A stretch of 64,000 bases of DNA from Verrucomicrobiota bacterium (GCA_021772615.1 JAJFLQ010000142.1:24779-88778); one strand, 5' to 3'. Shown: positions 1 to 8,426, counted from the stretch's first letter. The notes: generated by a model not told the origin, from the letters alone. A program made the numbers and translations.

Positions 1-1
1 G

Positions 2-619
2 CGCGTCTTAGTGGCAACAGACGACCGGCGGATCTTTGACTATGTGGAATCATTTGGCGGCCAGGTAGTGATGACGTCACCCGATCACCGGACAGGCACC
101 GATCGTATCGCCGAAGCCGTTGGCGACGACAACAACATGCTGGTACTGAATATTCAGGGCGACGAACCGCTCCTGCCGTTAGCGGATATCAACGGATTAA
201 TCAACGACATGCGACAAAAGAGCGATGCGGAAATGGCGACAATTGCCGTACCAATCGACCGTACTTCCGCAGAATTTACGGATCCGAACGTGGTGAAGGT
301 TGCGCTGGACCGCAATCAATACGCACTGTATTTCAGCCGGGCGCCGGTACCACATCACCGAGCCGGTCATGCAGTGGACGTTCATCCATTGCGACACTGG
401 GGCGTCTACGCGTTCCGCCGGCGATTTCTGGACGCGTTCGTTCGCTGGCCTCAAGGTCGGTTGGAGATTACGGAAAGCCTTGAGCAGCTACGGGCCATTG
501 AGAACGGCGCGCGCATCTTTGTGCGAATCGCGCAGACACACACCGCCGGCGTTGATGTACCGGAGGATATCAGTAAAGTAGAGGCGCTATTGGAGAGTCA
601 CGACATATGCCCCCCATAA
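2..619 (+). CDS. kdsB: 3-deoxy-manno-octulosonate cytidylyltransferase (CMP-Kdo synthetase), 5' end missing
   Basis: Activates Kdo with CTP to give CMP-Kdo for lipid A core assembly in the cytosol. The reading frame is open from base 2 (RVLVATDD), so roughly the first 45-50 residues, including the N-terminal nucleotide-binding loop, lie outside the window. Visible family landmarks are VATDD, the SPDHRTGTDRIAEA segment, NIQGDEPLLP, NVVKVALD, ALYFSRAPVP, LRHWGVYAFRR, LEITESLEQLRA and the C-terminal GVDVPEDISKVE. It is the first visible gene of a Kdo/LPS-transport operon and overlaps kdsA by 13 bases, which suggests translational coupling. Confidence 0.95.
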   Translation, partial: RVLVATDDRRIFDYVESFGGQVVMTSPDHRTGTDRIAEAVGDDNNMLVLNIQGDEPLLPLADINGLINDMRQKSDAEMATIAVPIDRTSAEFTDPNVVKVALDRNQYALYFSRAPVPHHRAGHAVDVHPLRHWGVYAFRRRFLDAFVRWPQGRLEITESLEQLRAIENGARIFVRIAQTHTAGVDVPEDISKVEALLESHDICPP

Positions 620-1446
620 ACATAGAGATCACACCCGACGCCGCCGTCGGCGATTCATGTCCACTCCTGGTCATTTCCGGACCGTGCGTGATCGAGAGCG
701 AAGCCTTGTGTATGGAGATCGCGGGCGTTCTTGCCGACGTCGCCGCGCGCAACCCACTAAACCTGGTTTTCAAGGCATCATTCGACAAAGCCAACCGCAC
801 CAGCATCCGTTCGTTCCGCGGTCCTGGCCTGACAGAAGGGTTGCGGATCTTAAAGCATATCAAGGACACCTACAAGCTGCCGATCCTGACTGACGTCCAC
901 GAACCCGCGCATGTGAAGGCACTGGCCGAAGACGTGGATATATTGCAGATTCCGGCATTCTTGTGCCGCCAAACCGACCTCCTCGTCGCGGCCGGCCGCA
1001 GTGGTCGCGTGGTAAACGTAAAGAAAGGCCAGTTTATGGCGCCACGCGACATGAAAGCGGCGATCGATAAGATCCGTTCCACCGGAAACAATCGTATTCT
1101 TCTGACCGAGCGCGGGACGACATTCGGCTACAACAACCTCGTCGTAGACATGCGATCGCCGGCTATCATGCGGTCGCTTGGTGTGCCCGTGATATTCGAC
1201 GCCACACATTCCGTGCAACTTCCCGGCGGACAAGGCGAATCCAGTGGGGGACAACGCGAATTCGTCCTGCCGCTGCTACGCGCGGCGACTGCTGCGGGCG
1301 TGGACGGTATCTTTCTTGAGACCCATCCGCACCCGGACAAGGCATTATCCGACGGGCCCAACGCCGTCCCGCTCGATACAATTGAAACAACCATTAGACA
1401 GGCGATCTGTATCCATGACGCTCGAATCAAAGCTGAAGGCCATTGA
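607..1446 (+). CDS. kdsA: 3-deoxy-8-phosphooctulonate synthase (Kdo8P synthase)
   Basis: Condenses phosphoenolpyruvate with arabinose 5-phosphate to Kdo 8-phosphate. At 279 residues it is full length. Family motifs are SGPCVIESE, FKASFDKANRTS, FRGPGLTEGL, IPAFLCRQTDLL, NVKKGQFMAP, TERGTTFGYNNLVVDMR, DATHSVQLPGGQG and ETHPHPDKALSDGPN. The cysteine in GPCVIES is the residue that binds the metal in Aquifex-type enzymes, where the E. coli-type enzyme has Asn, so a metal-dependent enzyme is inferred. The start lies inside the kdsB end and the 3' end overlaps kdsC by 32 bases. Confidence 0.97.
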   Translation: MPPINIEITPDAAVGDSCPLLVISGPCVIESEALCMEIAGVLADVAARNPLNLVFKASFDKANRTSIRSFRGPGLTEGLRILKHIKDTYKLPILTDVHEPAHVKALAEDVDILQIPAFLCRQTDLLVAAGRSGRVVNVKKGQFMAPRDMKAAIDKIRSTGNNRILLTERGTTFGYNNLVVDMRSPAIMRSLGVPVIFDATHSVQLPGGQGESSGGQREFVLPLLRAATAAGVDGIFLETHPHPDKALSDGPNAVPLDTIETTIRQAICIHDARIKAEGH

Positions 1447-1939
1447 CACCATACTGCTCGACATCGACGGGGTCCTGACAGACGGTCGCGTCGGGTACAG
1501 CGCCGATACCACGGTGAAGTTTTTCCACATCCGAGATGGTCTGGCGATACGGCTGGCGCTTCAGGCCGGCCTGAATGTAGGCATTCTATCCGGCCGCGAC
1601 GATCCTGCCAACCGCCGACGGGCCGAGGAGTTGCGAATGACATTTTACTACGGCGGACGAAGTGACAAGCGTTCCGCCTTTCAGGCGTTGCTTGCCGAAC
1701 AACGGCTGTCTGCCGACGCGTGCCTCTACGTCGGCGACGACATTGTCGACATTCCGGTATTAATTCGGGCCGGCGTCGGGGTGACTGTTGCAGATGCCCC
1801 GGACGAGGTGAAAGCCCGCACAGATTGGGTTACCACCAAACGCGGCGGCCACGGCGCTGTGCGTGAGGTCATCGTAGCCGTTCTGGAGGCCCAGGACAAG
1901 TGGAACACAATCGTTGCGAAATATGACGAGGCATCATAA
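1415..1939 (+). CDS. kdsC: Kdo 8-phosphate phosphatase, HAD family
   Basis: Removes the phosphate from Kdo8P to give free Kdo. The 174-residue protein is a minimal C0-type HAD hydrolase without a cap domain. Its motifs are DIDGVLTDG near residue 15 (nucleophile and acid Asp), SGRDD (motif II), the AFQALL helix region and VGDDIVDIPVL (motif IV Mg ligands). An in-frame start exists further upstream within kdsA, but the ATG at 1415 places the HAD motif at the normal distance from the N terminus. Its order between kdsA and lptC agrees with the function. Confidence 0.94.
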   Translation: MTLESKLKAIDTILLDIDGVLTDGRVGYSADTTVKFFHIRDGLAIRLALQAGLNVGILSGRDDPANRRRAEELRMTFYYGGRSDKRSAFQALLAEQRLSADACLYVGDDIVDIPVLIRAGVGVTVADAPDEVKARTDWVTTKRGGHGAVREVIVAVLEAQDKWNTIVAKYDEAS

Positions 1940-1955
1940 AGGATCCGTTTCCACC

Positions 1956-2357
1956 ATGATCAAATGGATGTTACTTTGGTTGCTATTCGTGATCTACGCG
2001 GCAATCGGCGATACGGTTCCCGGCGACATTACGATCACCAATTTTAAGGTTGGCGGCGCCGATTACGTGATCGAAGGCGACCATGCAGTGATATTCGGCA
2101 ATCACGTGCACATCACCGGCGTAACCGCAACCTTGATACGCGAAAATGACGAGATACGGATCACGACGCCGGCTTGTGATTTTGATCAATTGGCGCGATC
2201 AGGTTCGAGCAACAAGCCGGTACAGGTCGTCAGCGCGAATTTGCGCGTCGACGGAGTTGGCTTCGATCTGGATTTCAATCAGAACCGTATACTGATACGA
2301 AACAACGTCAAAGTGAGAATATACGATTATGACAATGACATCAACGGTGATGAATGA
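1956..2357 (+). CDS. lptC: LptC-like periplasmic LPS transport protein
   Basis: A short protein (133 residues from this ATG) with one N-terminal hydrophobic anchor (MIKWMLLWLLFVIYAAIG). A beta-rich OstA-like segment follows, with alternating polar and hydrophobic strands such as ITGVTATLI and LDFNQNRILIRNNVKVRI. LptC takes LPS from the LptBFG complex and hands it to LptA. Sequence signal alone is weak and the protein is shorter than E. coli LptC, so the call leans on position: directly between kdsC and lptA-lptB, overlapping lptA by ATGA. An in-frame start at 1914 would lengthen it by 14 residues. The ATG at 1956 follows AAGGAT and gives a cleaner membrane anchor. Confidence 0.72.
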   Translation: MIKWMLLWLLFVIYAAIGDTVPGDITITNFKVGGADYVIEGDHAVIFGNHVHITGVTATLIRENDEIRITTPACDFDQLARSGSSNKPVQVVSANLRVDGVGFDLDFNQNRILIRNNVKVRIYDYDNDINGDE

Positions 2358-2965
2358 TGCGTGATCACGTGCTTGTTGCGATCAGGGCTTGGTGTTTCCG
2401 CCGTGGCGTAGTCGGTGTCCTGCTGGTGTTTTTCGCGTGTACGGCGGACGCCGATGACAGCGCCACTGCGGATAAACCGGAGGACAAGGTCCCGACAGAG
2501 AGCACGACAACGCAGACAATGCCGGAGGCGCCGACCGATATCACATCGGACAGTATGGATTTCGACGTCGAAAACCGACGTGCCATATTTACCGGCAACG
2601 TGCAGGTCGTCGACGACGCACTTACGTTGAATGCCGATTCGCTGTACATTCATTTCGACGAAAACAACAAGCTCGAAGAAATCGTAGCAGACGGCAATGT
2701 CGTCGCGACGTCCGGAGAAAATAAGGCCAAGGGCGGCAAGGCGTTATATGACTTTCGAAACGGCCATGTTGTGTTGTCGAATAACCCGGAATTGATCCGG
2801 GGTAAAAACCGCATCATCGACGCCGATATAATAATATATAAACGCAACGAGGGAAAATTCGAAACTCGGAGAGGCCGCCCGCGAATTTTATGGTTTGACG
2901 ACCGCAAAGATGCGTCACCCTTGTCGGACCTCGCCCCCTTTGGCAATACAGGGGATAAGCCGTGA
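2354..2965 (+). CDS. lptA: LptA-like periplasmic LPS bridge protein (OstA fold)
   Basis: 203 residues. The N terminus is basic and hydrophobic (GVVGVLLVFFACTADA), a signal peptide possibly of lipoprotein type. After an acidic low-complexity linker comes an OstA/LptA domain from about residue 58: ITSDSMDFDVENRRAIFTG, NVQVVDDALTLNADSL, IVADGNVVATSG, KGGKALYDFRNGHVVLS. LptA polymerises into the beta-jellyroll bridge carrying LPS across the periplasm. The start codon overlaps the lptC stop (ATGA) and the stop overlaps the lptB GTG start. Confidence 0.9.
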   Translation: MMRDHVLVAIRAWCFRRGVVGVLLVFFACTADADDSATADKPEDKVPTESTTTQTMPEAPTDITSDSMDFDVENRRAIFTGNVQVVDDALTLNADSLYIHFDENNKLEEIVADGNVVATSGENKAKGGKALYDFRNGHVVLSNNPELIRGKNRIIDADIIIYKRNEGKFETRRGRPRILWFDDRKDASPLSDLAPFGNTGDKP

Positions 2966-3690
2966 GTGAGTACCTCCTCGAGGTAGACAAACTGGTAAAG
3001 TCTTACCGCGGCCGTACGGTTGTAAACGGCGTCAACCTGTGCGTTCGACACGGTGAGATTGTGGGCCTTCTGGGCCCCAACGGTGCGGGAAAGACCACCA
3101 GCTTCTACTCGATTGTCGGCTTGGTCAAGCCGGATTCCGGGCGGGTGCTTTTTCACGGCGAAGATGTGTCGCACATCCCGATGTACAAGCGGGCGCGCCT
3201 CGGTATGGGGTACCTGTCGCAGGAACCGTCGATTTTTCGCCGATTGACGGTACGGCAGAATATCATGGCCATCCTTGAGACATTGGAACTGAATCGACGG
3301 GAGCGCAACGATCGTCTTGAATCCTTGCTCGATGAATTGAAGTTGACCGGGCTTGCGGATCAAAAAGCGATGACCCTGAGCGGCGGCGAACGGCGGCGCC
3401 TTGAGATAACGCGTTCACTGGTGACGAATCCCAGTTTTATCATGCTCGATGAACCGTTCAGCGGCGTCGACCCCATCGCAGTGTATGATGTGCAGAATAT
3501 CATTGCCCAGCTTCGAGACCGTGGGCTGGGTATTCTGATCACGGACCACAATGTCCGTGAAACCCTTGCAATAGTCGATCGTGCTTATATAATTTACGAC
3601 GGCAAAATACTTTGTGAAGGAAACAGTGACTTCCTGACTAACGACGAAAAAGCGCGGGAGATGTATCTCGGTCCGCAGTTTGCCGTGTAA
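2962..3690 (+). CDS. lptB: LPS export ABC transporter ATP-binding protein
   Basis: ATPase of the LptB2FG extractor on the inner-membrane face. 242 residues with Walker A GPNGAGKTT, Q-loop LSQEPSIFRRLTV, signature LSGGERRRLEI, Walker B FIMLDEPFSGVDP and switch histidine ITDHNVRET, all intact and all typical of LptB rather than generic ABC proteins. GTG start overlapping the lptA stop. The usual neighbour rpoN is absent; hpf follows after about 60 bases. LptF and LptG are not in the window. Confidence 0.97.
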   Translation: MSEYLLEVDKLVKSYRGRTVVNGVNLCVRHGEIVGLLGPNGAGKTTSFYSIVGLVKPDSGRVLFHGEDVSHIPMYKRARLGMGYLSQEPSIFRRLTVRQNIMAILETLELNRRERNDRLESLLDELKLTGLADQKAMTLSGGERRRLEITRSLVTNPSFIMLDEPFSGVDPIAVYDVQNIIAQLRDRGLGILITDHNVRETLAIVDRAYIIYDGKILCEGNSDFLTNDEKAREMYLGPQFAV

Positions 3691-3753
3691 CCGCGGCCAC
3701 CGGGAGCAGTATCGTTCGCAACACGACCTAACTATCAAAGAAAGGATCCTCAA

Positions 3754-4095
3754 ATGGAGAAAATTATTGCCGCAAGGCATATGGTTGTCAGCGATCAACT
3801 TAAGGAATTCATTCTCCATGAGTTAACGAAAATAGAGGAAGATTATAGAAAGCTCACGTCGGTTCGCGTTGTTCTGGATTCGCAAAGAAACTGGCACACA
3901 ACTGAAATTATTCTTCACGGCAAGAACATCGTGATCGAGGCGAATGCGAAATCTAAAGAACTGCATTCTTCGATTACCAATGCAACCGCCAAGACCAGGA
4001 AGCAGCTCAAGCGCCACCTCGATAAGATCAGAAGTCACCACAGCCACAAGTCTGTAAAGAAAGAACTGGTCACCGAACTCGAGTCGGTAGATTAA
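3754..4095 (+). CDS. hpf: Ribosome hibernation promoting factor, short form
   Basis: 113 residues of the HPF/YfiA (sigma-54 modulation protein) fold, beta-alpha-beta-beta-beta-alpha. Landmarks are SDQLKEFILHELTKIE, VRVVLDSQRNWHTTEI and the basic C-terminal helix (KQLKRHLDKIRSHHSHK) that contacts 16S rRNA. It binds the 30S subunit in slow growth and favours inactive ribosome forms. It lacks the C-terminal dimerisation domain of long HPF. Start supported by AAAGGA (AAGAAAGGATCCTCAA before ATG). In many proteobacteria hpf follows lptB-rpoN; here rpoN is missing but the lptB-hpf order is kept. Confidence 0.92.
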   Translation: MEKIIAARHMVVSDQLKEFILHELTKIEEDYRKLTSVRVVLDSQRNWHTTEIILHGKNIVIEANAKSKELHSSITNATAKTRKQLKRHLDKIRSHHSHKSVKKELVTELESVD

Positions 4096-4138
4096 CCGGG
4101 CGCGCCCCGTCATACATTTTCCTGTGCCTGATTCTACC

Positions 4139-4759
4139 ATGCCACCCTTATTGGTCGCGACGGGAAACCGGTCGAAATATCTCGAATTCTGTCGCCTTTT
4201 GGAACCGTCCGGCCATGACATCATCATGGCTGGCGACATCGCCGAGTTGCCGGAGATTCAGGAGACGGGAACGTCATTTGCAGAAAACGCCGTAATCAAG
4301 GCCGTTGCCGTTGCGACATGCACCGGGCACCCGGTTTTTTCCGATGACTCCGGCTTGGAAGTCGACGCGCTCGGCGGCGATCCCGGCATTCATTCGGCTC
4401 GTTACGGTGGGCCCGGCCTTAACGACGCCGAGCGCATGGCACTGGTGCTTGAACGGTTGAAAGGACATCAAAACCGTGCCGCCAGATTTACTTGTGCGAT
4501 CGCCGTGGCCACACCGGACGGTGTGATCGGATCTGCACAGGGGGCGATCGAGGGCCTCATAGCGGAAATCCCCTGCGGCGCCAGCGGGTTCGGCTACGAC
4601 CCGATCTTCATTCCGACCGGATACAGTCAGACGTTTGCGGAACTTGGGCCCGTCGTCAAGGCTACCCTGAGCCACAGGGCGGTCGCACTGAAAGAAGCCA
4701 TATCCGCCGGCTTGTTTGATATCGTCGGCAAACCGATGTCGTCCACCAAAAATCCTTAA
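4139..4759 (+). CDS. rdgB: Non-canonical purine NTP pyrophosphatase (RdgB/HAM1)
   Basis: House-cleaning enzyme hydrolysing dITP, ITP and XTP to monophosphates. Motifs in order: LLVATGNRSKYLEF, GTSFAENAVIKA, VFSDDSGLEVDALGG (metal-binding and catalytic Asp), GIHSARYGG, GEIPCG-like AEIPCGASGFGYDPIFIPTG, and KATLSHRAVAL (SHR motif binding the base). 206 residues from the ATG at 4139. A GTG at 4124 would add five residues; ATG is preferred because the family begins immediately before the ATGN motif. Confidence 0.95.
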   Translation: MPPLLVATGNRSKYLEFCRLLEPSGHDIIMAGDIAELPEIQETGTSFAENAVIKAVAVATCTGHPVFSDDSGLEVDALGGDPGIHSARYGGPGLNDAERMALVLERLKGHQNRAARFTCAIAVATPDGVIGSAQGAIEGLIAEIPCGASGFGYDPIFIPTGYSQTFAELGPVVKATLSHRAVALKEAISAGLFDIVGKPMSSTKNP

Positions 4760-4783
4760 TTCAACGGTCAGCTAGGAGCTTGT

Positions 4784-6085
4784 ATGTCACAAAAATCGAT
4801 GATAAAAAGAGCGTGTGAGGTCATGCCGGGGGGCGTCAACAGCCCGGTTCGCTGCTGGCAATCCGTGGGCGGCGCCCCACTCCTGATCGCTTCGGGCAAC
4901 GGTACTGAATTGGCCGCTGTAGACGGCTCGCGTTACCTCGATTTCTGCGGATCCTGGGGGCCGCTCATTCTCGGTCATGCACACCCGGAAGTAGTCGAGG
5001 CCGTTCAGCGCACGGCCGCAGAGGGACTGACATTCGGTGCAACCACGGTGCAGGAAATTGAGTTTGCCGAGCTTCTGCTTGAGTGCATACCGTATGTCGA
5101 TCAGGTTCGGCTCGTGAACTCCGGAACCGAGGCCGTGATGACGGCACTGCGCCTGGCTCGCGGCGTTACCGGACGCACCAGGATCCTGAAATTCGACGGC
5201 TGCTACCACGGTCATTCGGACGCTGTTCTTGTTTCTGCCGGTAGCGGACTGCTCACAGGTGGCCGTGCATCCTCCGACGGTATTTCTGCCGACACGGCAA
5301 GACAAACCCTGGTCGCACCGTTTAACGATCTCGATCGTGTGGCCGACGTCATGGCCGCAAAAGGCGACGATATCGCCGCCATCATCGTCGAACCCGTTGC
5401 CGGAAATATGGGTTTGATTCCACCGGCAGACGGCTTTTTGGAGGGCCTGCGGGAGTTGTCGACGAAACACGGCGCCCTGTTAATCTTTGATGAGGTCATT
5501 ACCGGATTTCGCCTCGGGCCAACCACGTTCGGCGCGATACACGGTGTCACGCCGGACATAACGTGCCTGGGAAAGATCATTGGCGGCGGCATGCCAATCG
5601 GTGCGATCGCCGGACCGCGGCGGATTATGGAACACCTGGCGCCGGTCGGTGCGGTCTACCAGGCCGGGACGCTAAGTGGTAATCCAATCGCCGTGGCTGC
5701 AGGGCTCGCAACGCTGCGGATACTGCACGAATCGGATCCGTATGCGGACATATGCCGCCGGGCTACGGCGATGTCCGTACGATTAAATTCGCATTTCGAG
5801 AATGCGGATCTGAATGCCTGGTGCGCACAACTCGGGGGCATGTTTACGATATTTTTTACCCGACCGCCGGTACATAATCTCCAGCAGGCGAAGACATCCG
5901 ATACAACACAGTTTGCTGCTTATTTTCACCACATGCTGTCTCGCGGTGTGTATTTGCCGCCCTCACAGTTCGAGGTAAGTTTCACGTCAGCTGCGCATAC
6001 CGACGCCGAAATGGATCGTTTTGCACGCACTGTGATCGAGGTCGTGGATCTGATGAAAGCGGAAAATGTAAAATCGCAGCGGTAA
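4784..6085 (+). CDS. hemL: Glutamate-1-semialdehyde 2,1-aminomutase
   Basis: PLP enzyme converting glutamate-1-semialdehyde to 5-aminolevulinate in the C5 haem pathway. 433 residues, full length. Motifs: PGGVNSPVR near the N terminus, FCGSWGPLILGHAHPEV, NSGTEAVMTALRLARG, GCYHGHSDAVLV, FDEVITGFRL and LGKIIGGGMPIGAIAG, with the PLP-binding lysine in LGKIIGGG. A strong AGGAG lies five bases before the ATG. Other haem genes (hemB and the hemC fusion) are about 10 kb away, so the pathway is split into at least two loci. Confidence 0.97.
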   Translation: MSQKSMIKRACEVMPGGVNSPVRCWQSVGGAPLLIASGNGTELAAVDGSRYLDFCGSWGPLILGHAHPEVVEAVQRTAAEGLTFGATTVQEIEFAELLLECIPYVDQVRLVNSGTEAVMTALRLARGVTGRTRILKFDGCYHGHSDAVLVSAGSGLLTGGRASSDGISADTARQTLVAPFNDLDRVADVMAAKGDDIAAIIVEPVAGNMGLIPPADGFLEGLRELSTKHGALLIFDEVITGFRLGPTTFGAIHGVTPDITCLGKIIGGGMPIGAIAGPRRIMEHLAPVGAVYQAGTLSGNPIAVAAGLATLRILHESDPYADICRRATAMSVRLNSHFENADLNAWCAQLGGMFTIFFTRPPVHNLQQAKTSDTTQFAAYFHHMLSRGVYLPPSQFEVSFTSAAHTDAEMDRFARTVIEVVDLMKAENVKSQR

Positions 6086-6202
6086 CTTCCAGATCCGGCG
6101 ATTCTGAAATTTGCACTGCCTGCAAATCCACGCCTCACGACCAGAGATAAAAAAGCGCATGCTGCTGACTTCCCGCAACACCCCCGCCAATGGATACATC
6201 GT

Positions 6203-7228
6203 ATGCCGCTAGGCCAATTTGCCGACAGATTTCCAGCATTGGTTCGTCGCCTTTGCCAGTCACGATTGCAGGAACGCATCGGACACGCGTGGGTGTTTAC
6301 CGGTGATGACATGCCGTTCCTTAAATCCTTTGTGACAGCGTGGGTACAGGTCGCCGTCTGCACCGATAGTCGCAGCACCGGTGATGCATGCGGGACATGC
6401 GACGACTGCCGGCGTATCGCCGGCGGCACCTACCCGCATCTCCATGTTGTTCATCCATACTCCAAGACACGGCAGATTCTCGTCGACCGAATCCGCGAAC
6501 TCGAGCGTGCGCTGAGTCTCAAGGCCGGCGGTAAACGGAAGGTAGGTCTCTTGTACCACGCCGACCGCATGCTTCCGCAGGCACAGAATGCCTTCCTCAA
6601 AACGCTCGAGGAGCCTGCCGGCGACACGATCCTCATCCTAATCACCACGAACAGCGAAGGCCTGTTGCCGACCATCCGGTCCCGTTGTCAGTATGTGTCT
6701 CTGCGACAAAATTCCCATTGTTACGCATTTCCAGGCTATGACGAGCTTCTGCAGGTTCTTGGGGAACTTCGAGCGGGCGTCGGCGCCGCCGTTGCCATTC
6801 GTGCAGCCGAGAACATACAGGGCATACTTGAACGCCTCGAGCAGGAATCGGAAGAGAGCGACGAAACGTCAACCGGCGATCCTGCACCCGCCGACGTTAC
6901 GGAAGATAGGGCATTTCAGAGTAAACTCGAGGCGCAGCGGCTCGCGAAGCAGGCCGCACACCAGGCCGGCAACCGAGACCTGCTGATCAGCGCTATTCAC
7001 ACGTGGTTTGCGCAGGAGTTCATGCGCTCACTGGGGGTCGACACATCGTCGCTGCCAAACAGCGAGATGTACGCGCCCCCGGCATCAGGCGGTGCACCCG
7101 ATACACTCGATGCACTGCAGAACCTGCAGGTTTCGGAAGACCTCGTTCGCAGCACGCAGTTGAATGTGCAGACACAATTGGCGATTCAGGATTTTTGCCA
7201 GAGAATCACCCGCAGGCAGGTGACGTAG
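6203..7228 (+). CDS. holB: DNA polymerase III clamp-loader subunit delta'
   Basis: 341 residues of the clamp-loader AAA+ fold. The P-loop position reads TGDDMPFLKS, so no Walker A is present, as expected for the non-hydrolysing delta' subunit. A zinc module is seen at C53, C63, C66 and C69 (ACGTCDDC). The sensor/lid region has KVGLLYHADRMLPQAQNAFLK followed by TLEEPAGDTILILIT, and the SRC motif (TIRSRCQYV) supplies the arginine finger. The C-terminal third is divergent and alpha-helical. Stands alone between hemL and the convergent hisG. Confidence 0.88.
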   Translation: MPLGQFADRFPALVRRLCQSRLQERIGHAWVFTGDDMPFLKSFVTAWVQVAVCTDSRSTGDACGTCDDCRRIAGGTYPHLHVVHPYSKTRQILVDRIRELERALSLKAGGKRKVGLLYHADRMLPQAQNAFLKTLEEPAGDTILILITTNSEGLLPTIRSRCQYVSLRQNSHCYAFPGYDELLQVLGELRAGVGAAVAIRAAENIQGILERLEQESEESDETSTGDPAPADVTEDRAFQSKLEAQRLAKQAAHQAGNRDLLISAIHTWFAQEFMRSLGVDTSSLPNSEMYAPPASGGAPDTLDALQNLQVSEDLVRSTQLNVQTQLAIQDFCQRITRRQVT

Positions 7229-7337
7229 CTCCCCGTTTCCGTGGGCGGAATTCGGAAAAACGCGAGTACCGACGTAAATGCCGAAAATCTTTCCGACCGA
7301 CACAGCCGAAGACCGCAAAAAAGCACCCCTCGCAGAG

Positions 7338-7357
7338 TTATCGACAAGTTATCAACA
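7338..7357 (+). promoter_or_regulatory. Tandem DnaA-box-like nonamers
   Basis: TTATCGACA (7338-7346) and TTATCAACA (7349-7357) each differ by one base from the consensus TTATCCACA and repeat with an 11-base period, i.e. the same helix face. The arrangement GTTATCNACAAGTTATCNACA resembles DnaA-binding clusters near dnaA and oriC. No dnaA, dnaN or gidA is in the window, so a regulatory or DnaA-titration site is as likely as an origin. Chance occurrence remains possible. Confidence 0.35.
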
Positions 7358-7382
7358 GGATATTAGACACTGTCATTAACTT

Positions 7383-7410
7383 TTTGCATTTCATGTAACG
7401 TTCTTATAAT
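7383..7410 (+). promoter_or_regulatory. Promoter-like -35/-10 pair without a downstream gene
   Basis: TTTGCA (7383-7388), 16-base spacer and a perfect TATAAT (7405-7410). A transcript would start near 7417 and run through the gap into the antisense strand of hisG. No open reading frame of its own follows. Confidence 0.35.
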
Positions 7411-7553
7411 AAATACGTTGCAAGCACCACGCCAACCAATGTCGATTTTTCTGGAAAAAATAAATTTGAAATTCGTGATATTGTGAACAGCTCCATTGTC
7501 GGTATACCGCCGATGACGCAACATTATTTTAACAAGCGATTTATAGGATTCTG

Positions 7554-8426
7554 TCACTCAATCAATTTGTTCAATGAGAATTCGACGATACCCTCGGCGC
7601 CCAACTCTTTCAGCGTGGGAATAAGTTCGCGAACCACGTGCTCATCGATAATCGTTGTCAACGCTGTCCAGTTGTCGTCGACCAGAGGCGAGATCGTGGG
7701 TCGGCGCATCGCGGGAATGATTTCGAGAACCTTCTGCAGGTTCTTCTTCTCGACATTCATCATCAGACCGACGCGGTTTTCGGCAGCCAGGACCGCGCTG
7801 AGAAGCAATGCTATTCGTTCGATTTTCTGGCGCTTGTCGGTATCGTTCCATGCAGCCTCATTCGTAATCAGCCGTGTCGTCGATTCGCAGATTGTATCGA
7901 GAATCCGTAGGTTGTTCGCCCTCAACGACGACCCCGTCTCGGTTATTTCAACGATGGCATCCGCGAGTTGCGGGGGCTTTGCCTCAGTCGCGCCCCAGCT
8001 GAATTCGACGTCCGCACTGATTCCCAGTTTACCCAGATATTTTTGGGTCATTACGACGGCTTCAGTAGCGATCCGTTTGCCGGCAAGATCGCTCGGCTCC
8101 CTGATATCCGAATCCTCGGGCACGGCAACGACCCAACGCAACGGACGCCGCCCCACTTTGCCGTATACCAGCTCTGCAACCTCAATGACGTCAAGACCGC
8201 TTTCGACAATCCAATCATAACCGGTCAAGCCGGCATCAAGAACCTCTTCGCCAACATATCGCGCCATTTCCTGAGCGCGGATCAGCATACATTCGATGCC
8301 GGGATCGTCTATCTCTGGATAATATGAGCGTGATCCCACTCGTATGCGATAACCCGCCTTTGCGAACATATCGATTGTTGATTTCTCAAGACTTCCCTTG
8401 GGAATGCCAAGTTTAAGAATAGCCAT
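7554..8426 (-). CDS. hisG: ATP phosphoribosyltransferase, long form
   Basis: First step of histidine synthesis: ATP plus PRPP to phosphoribosyl-ATP. 290 residues, so this is the long HisG with a C-terminal ACT-like regulatory domain that binds histidine; no HisZ is needed. Landmarks: LGIPKGSLEKST at the N terminus, DAGLTGYDWIVE, RIATEAV, the PRPP loop region DAIVEITETGSSLRANNL, and the C-terminal VEKKNLQKVLEIIPAMRRPTISPL. It lies 90 bases downstream of hisI on the same strand. Confidence 0.95.
   Translation of the reverse strand: MAILKLGIPKGSLEKSTIDMFAKAGYRIRVGSRSYYPEIDDPGIECMLIRAQEMARYVGEEVLDAGLTGYDWIVESGLDVIEVAELVYGKVGRRPLRWVVAVPEDSDIREPSDLAGKRIATEAVVMTQKYLGKLGISADVEFSWGATEAKPPQLADAIVEITETGSSLRANNLRILDTICESTTRLITNEAAWNDTDKRQKIERIALLLSAVLAAENRVGLMMNVEKKNLQKVLEIIPAMRRPTISPLVDDNWTALTTIIDEHVVRELIPTLKELGAEGIVEFSLNKLIE

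Larger units (their letters stand above)
7229..7553. other. Convergent intergenic region between holB and hisG
   Basis: About 325 bases with no convincing gene, visibly richer in A+T than its flanks from about 7330 onward. It holds a pair of DnaA-box-like nonamers one helical turn apart and a plus-strand promoter-like pair; both are listed separately. No rho-independent terminator with a clear U-run was found for either flanking gene. Confidence 0.6.

Noticed and set aside
6109..6127. ATTTGCA-CTGCC-TGCAAAT hairpin after hemL
   Set aside because: Seven-base arms and no U-run after it; too weak for a terminator call.
7483..8220. Long plus-strand open frame opposite hisG
   Set aside because: It is the antisense shadow of a clear hisG. 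Composition is Ser/Arg-rich without domain or ribosome site.
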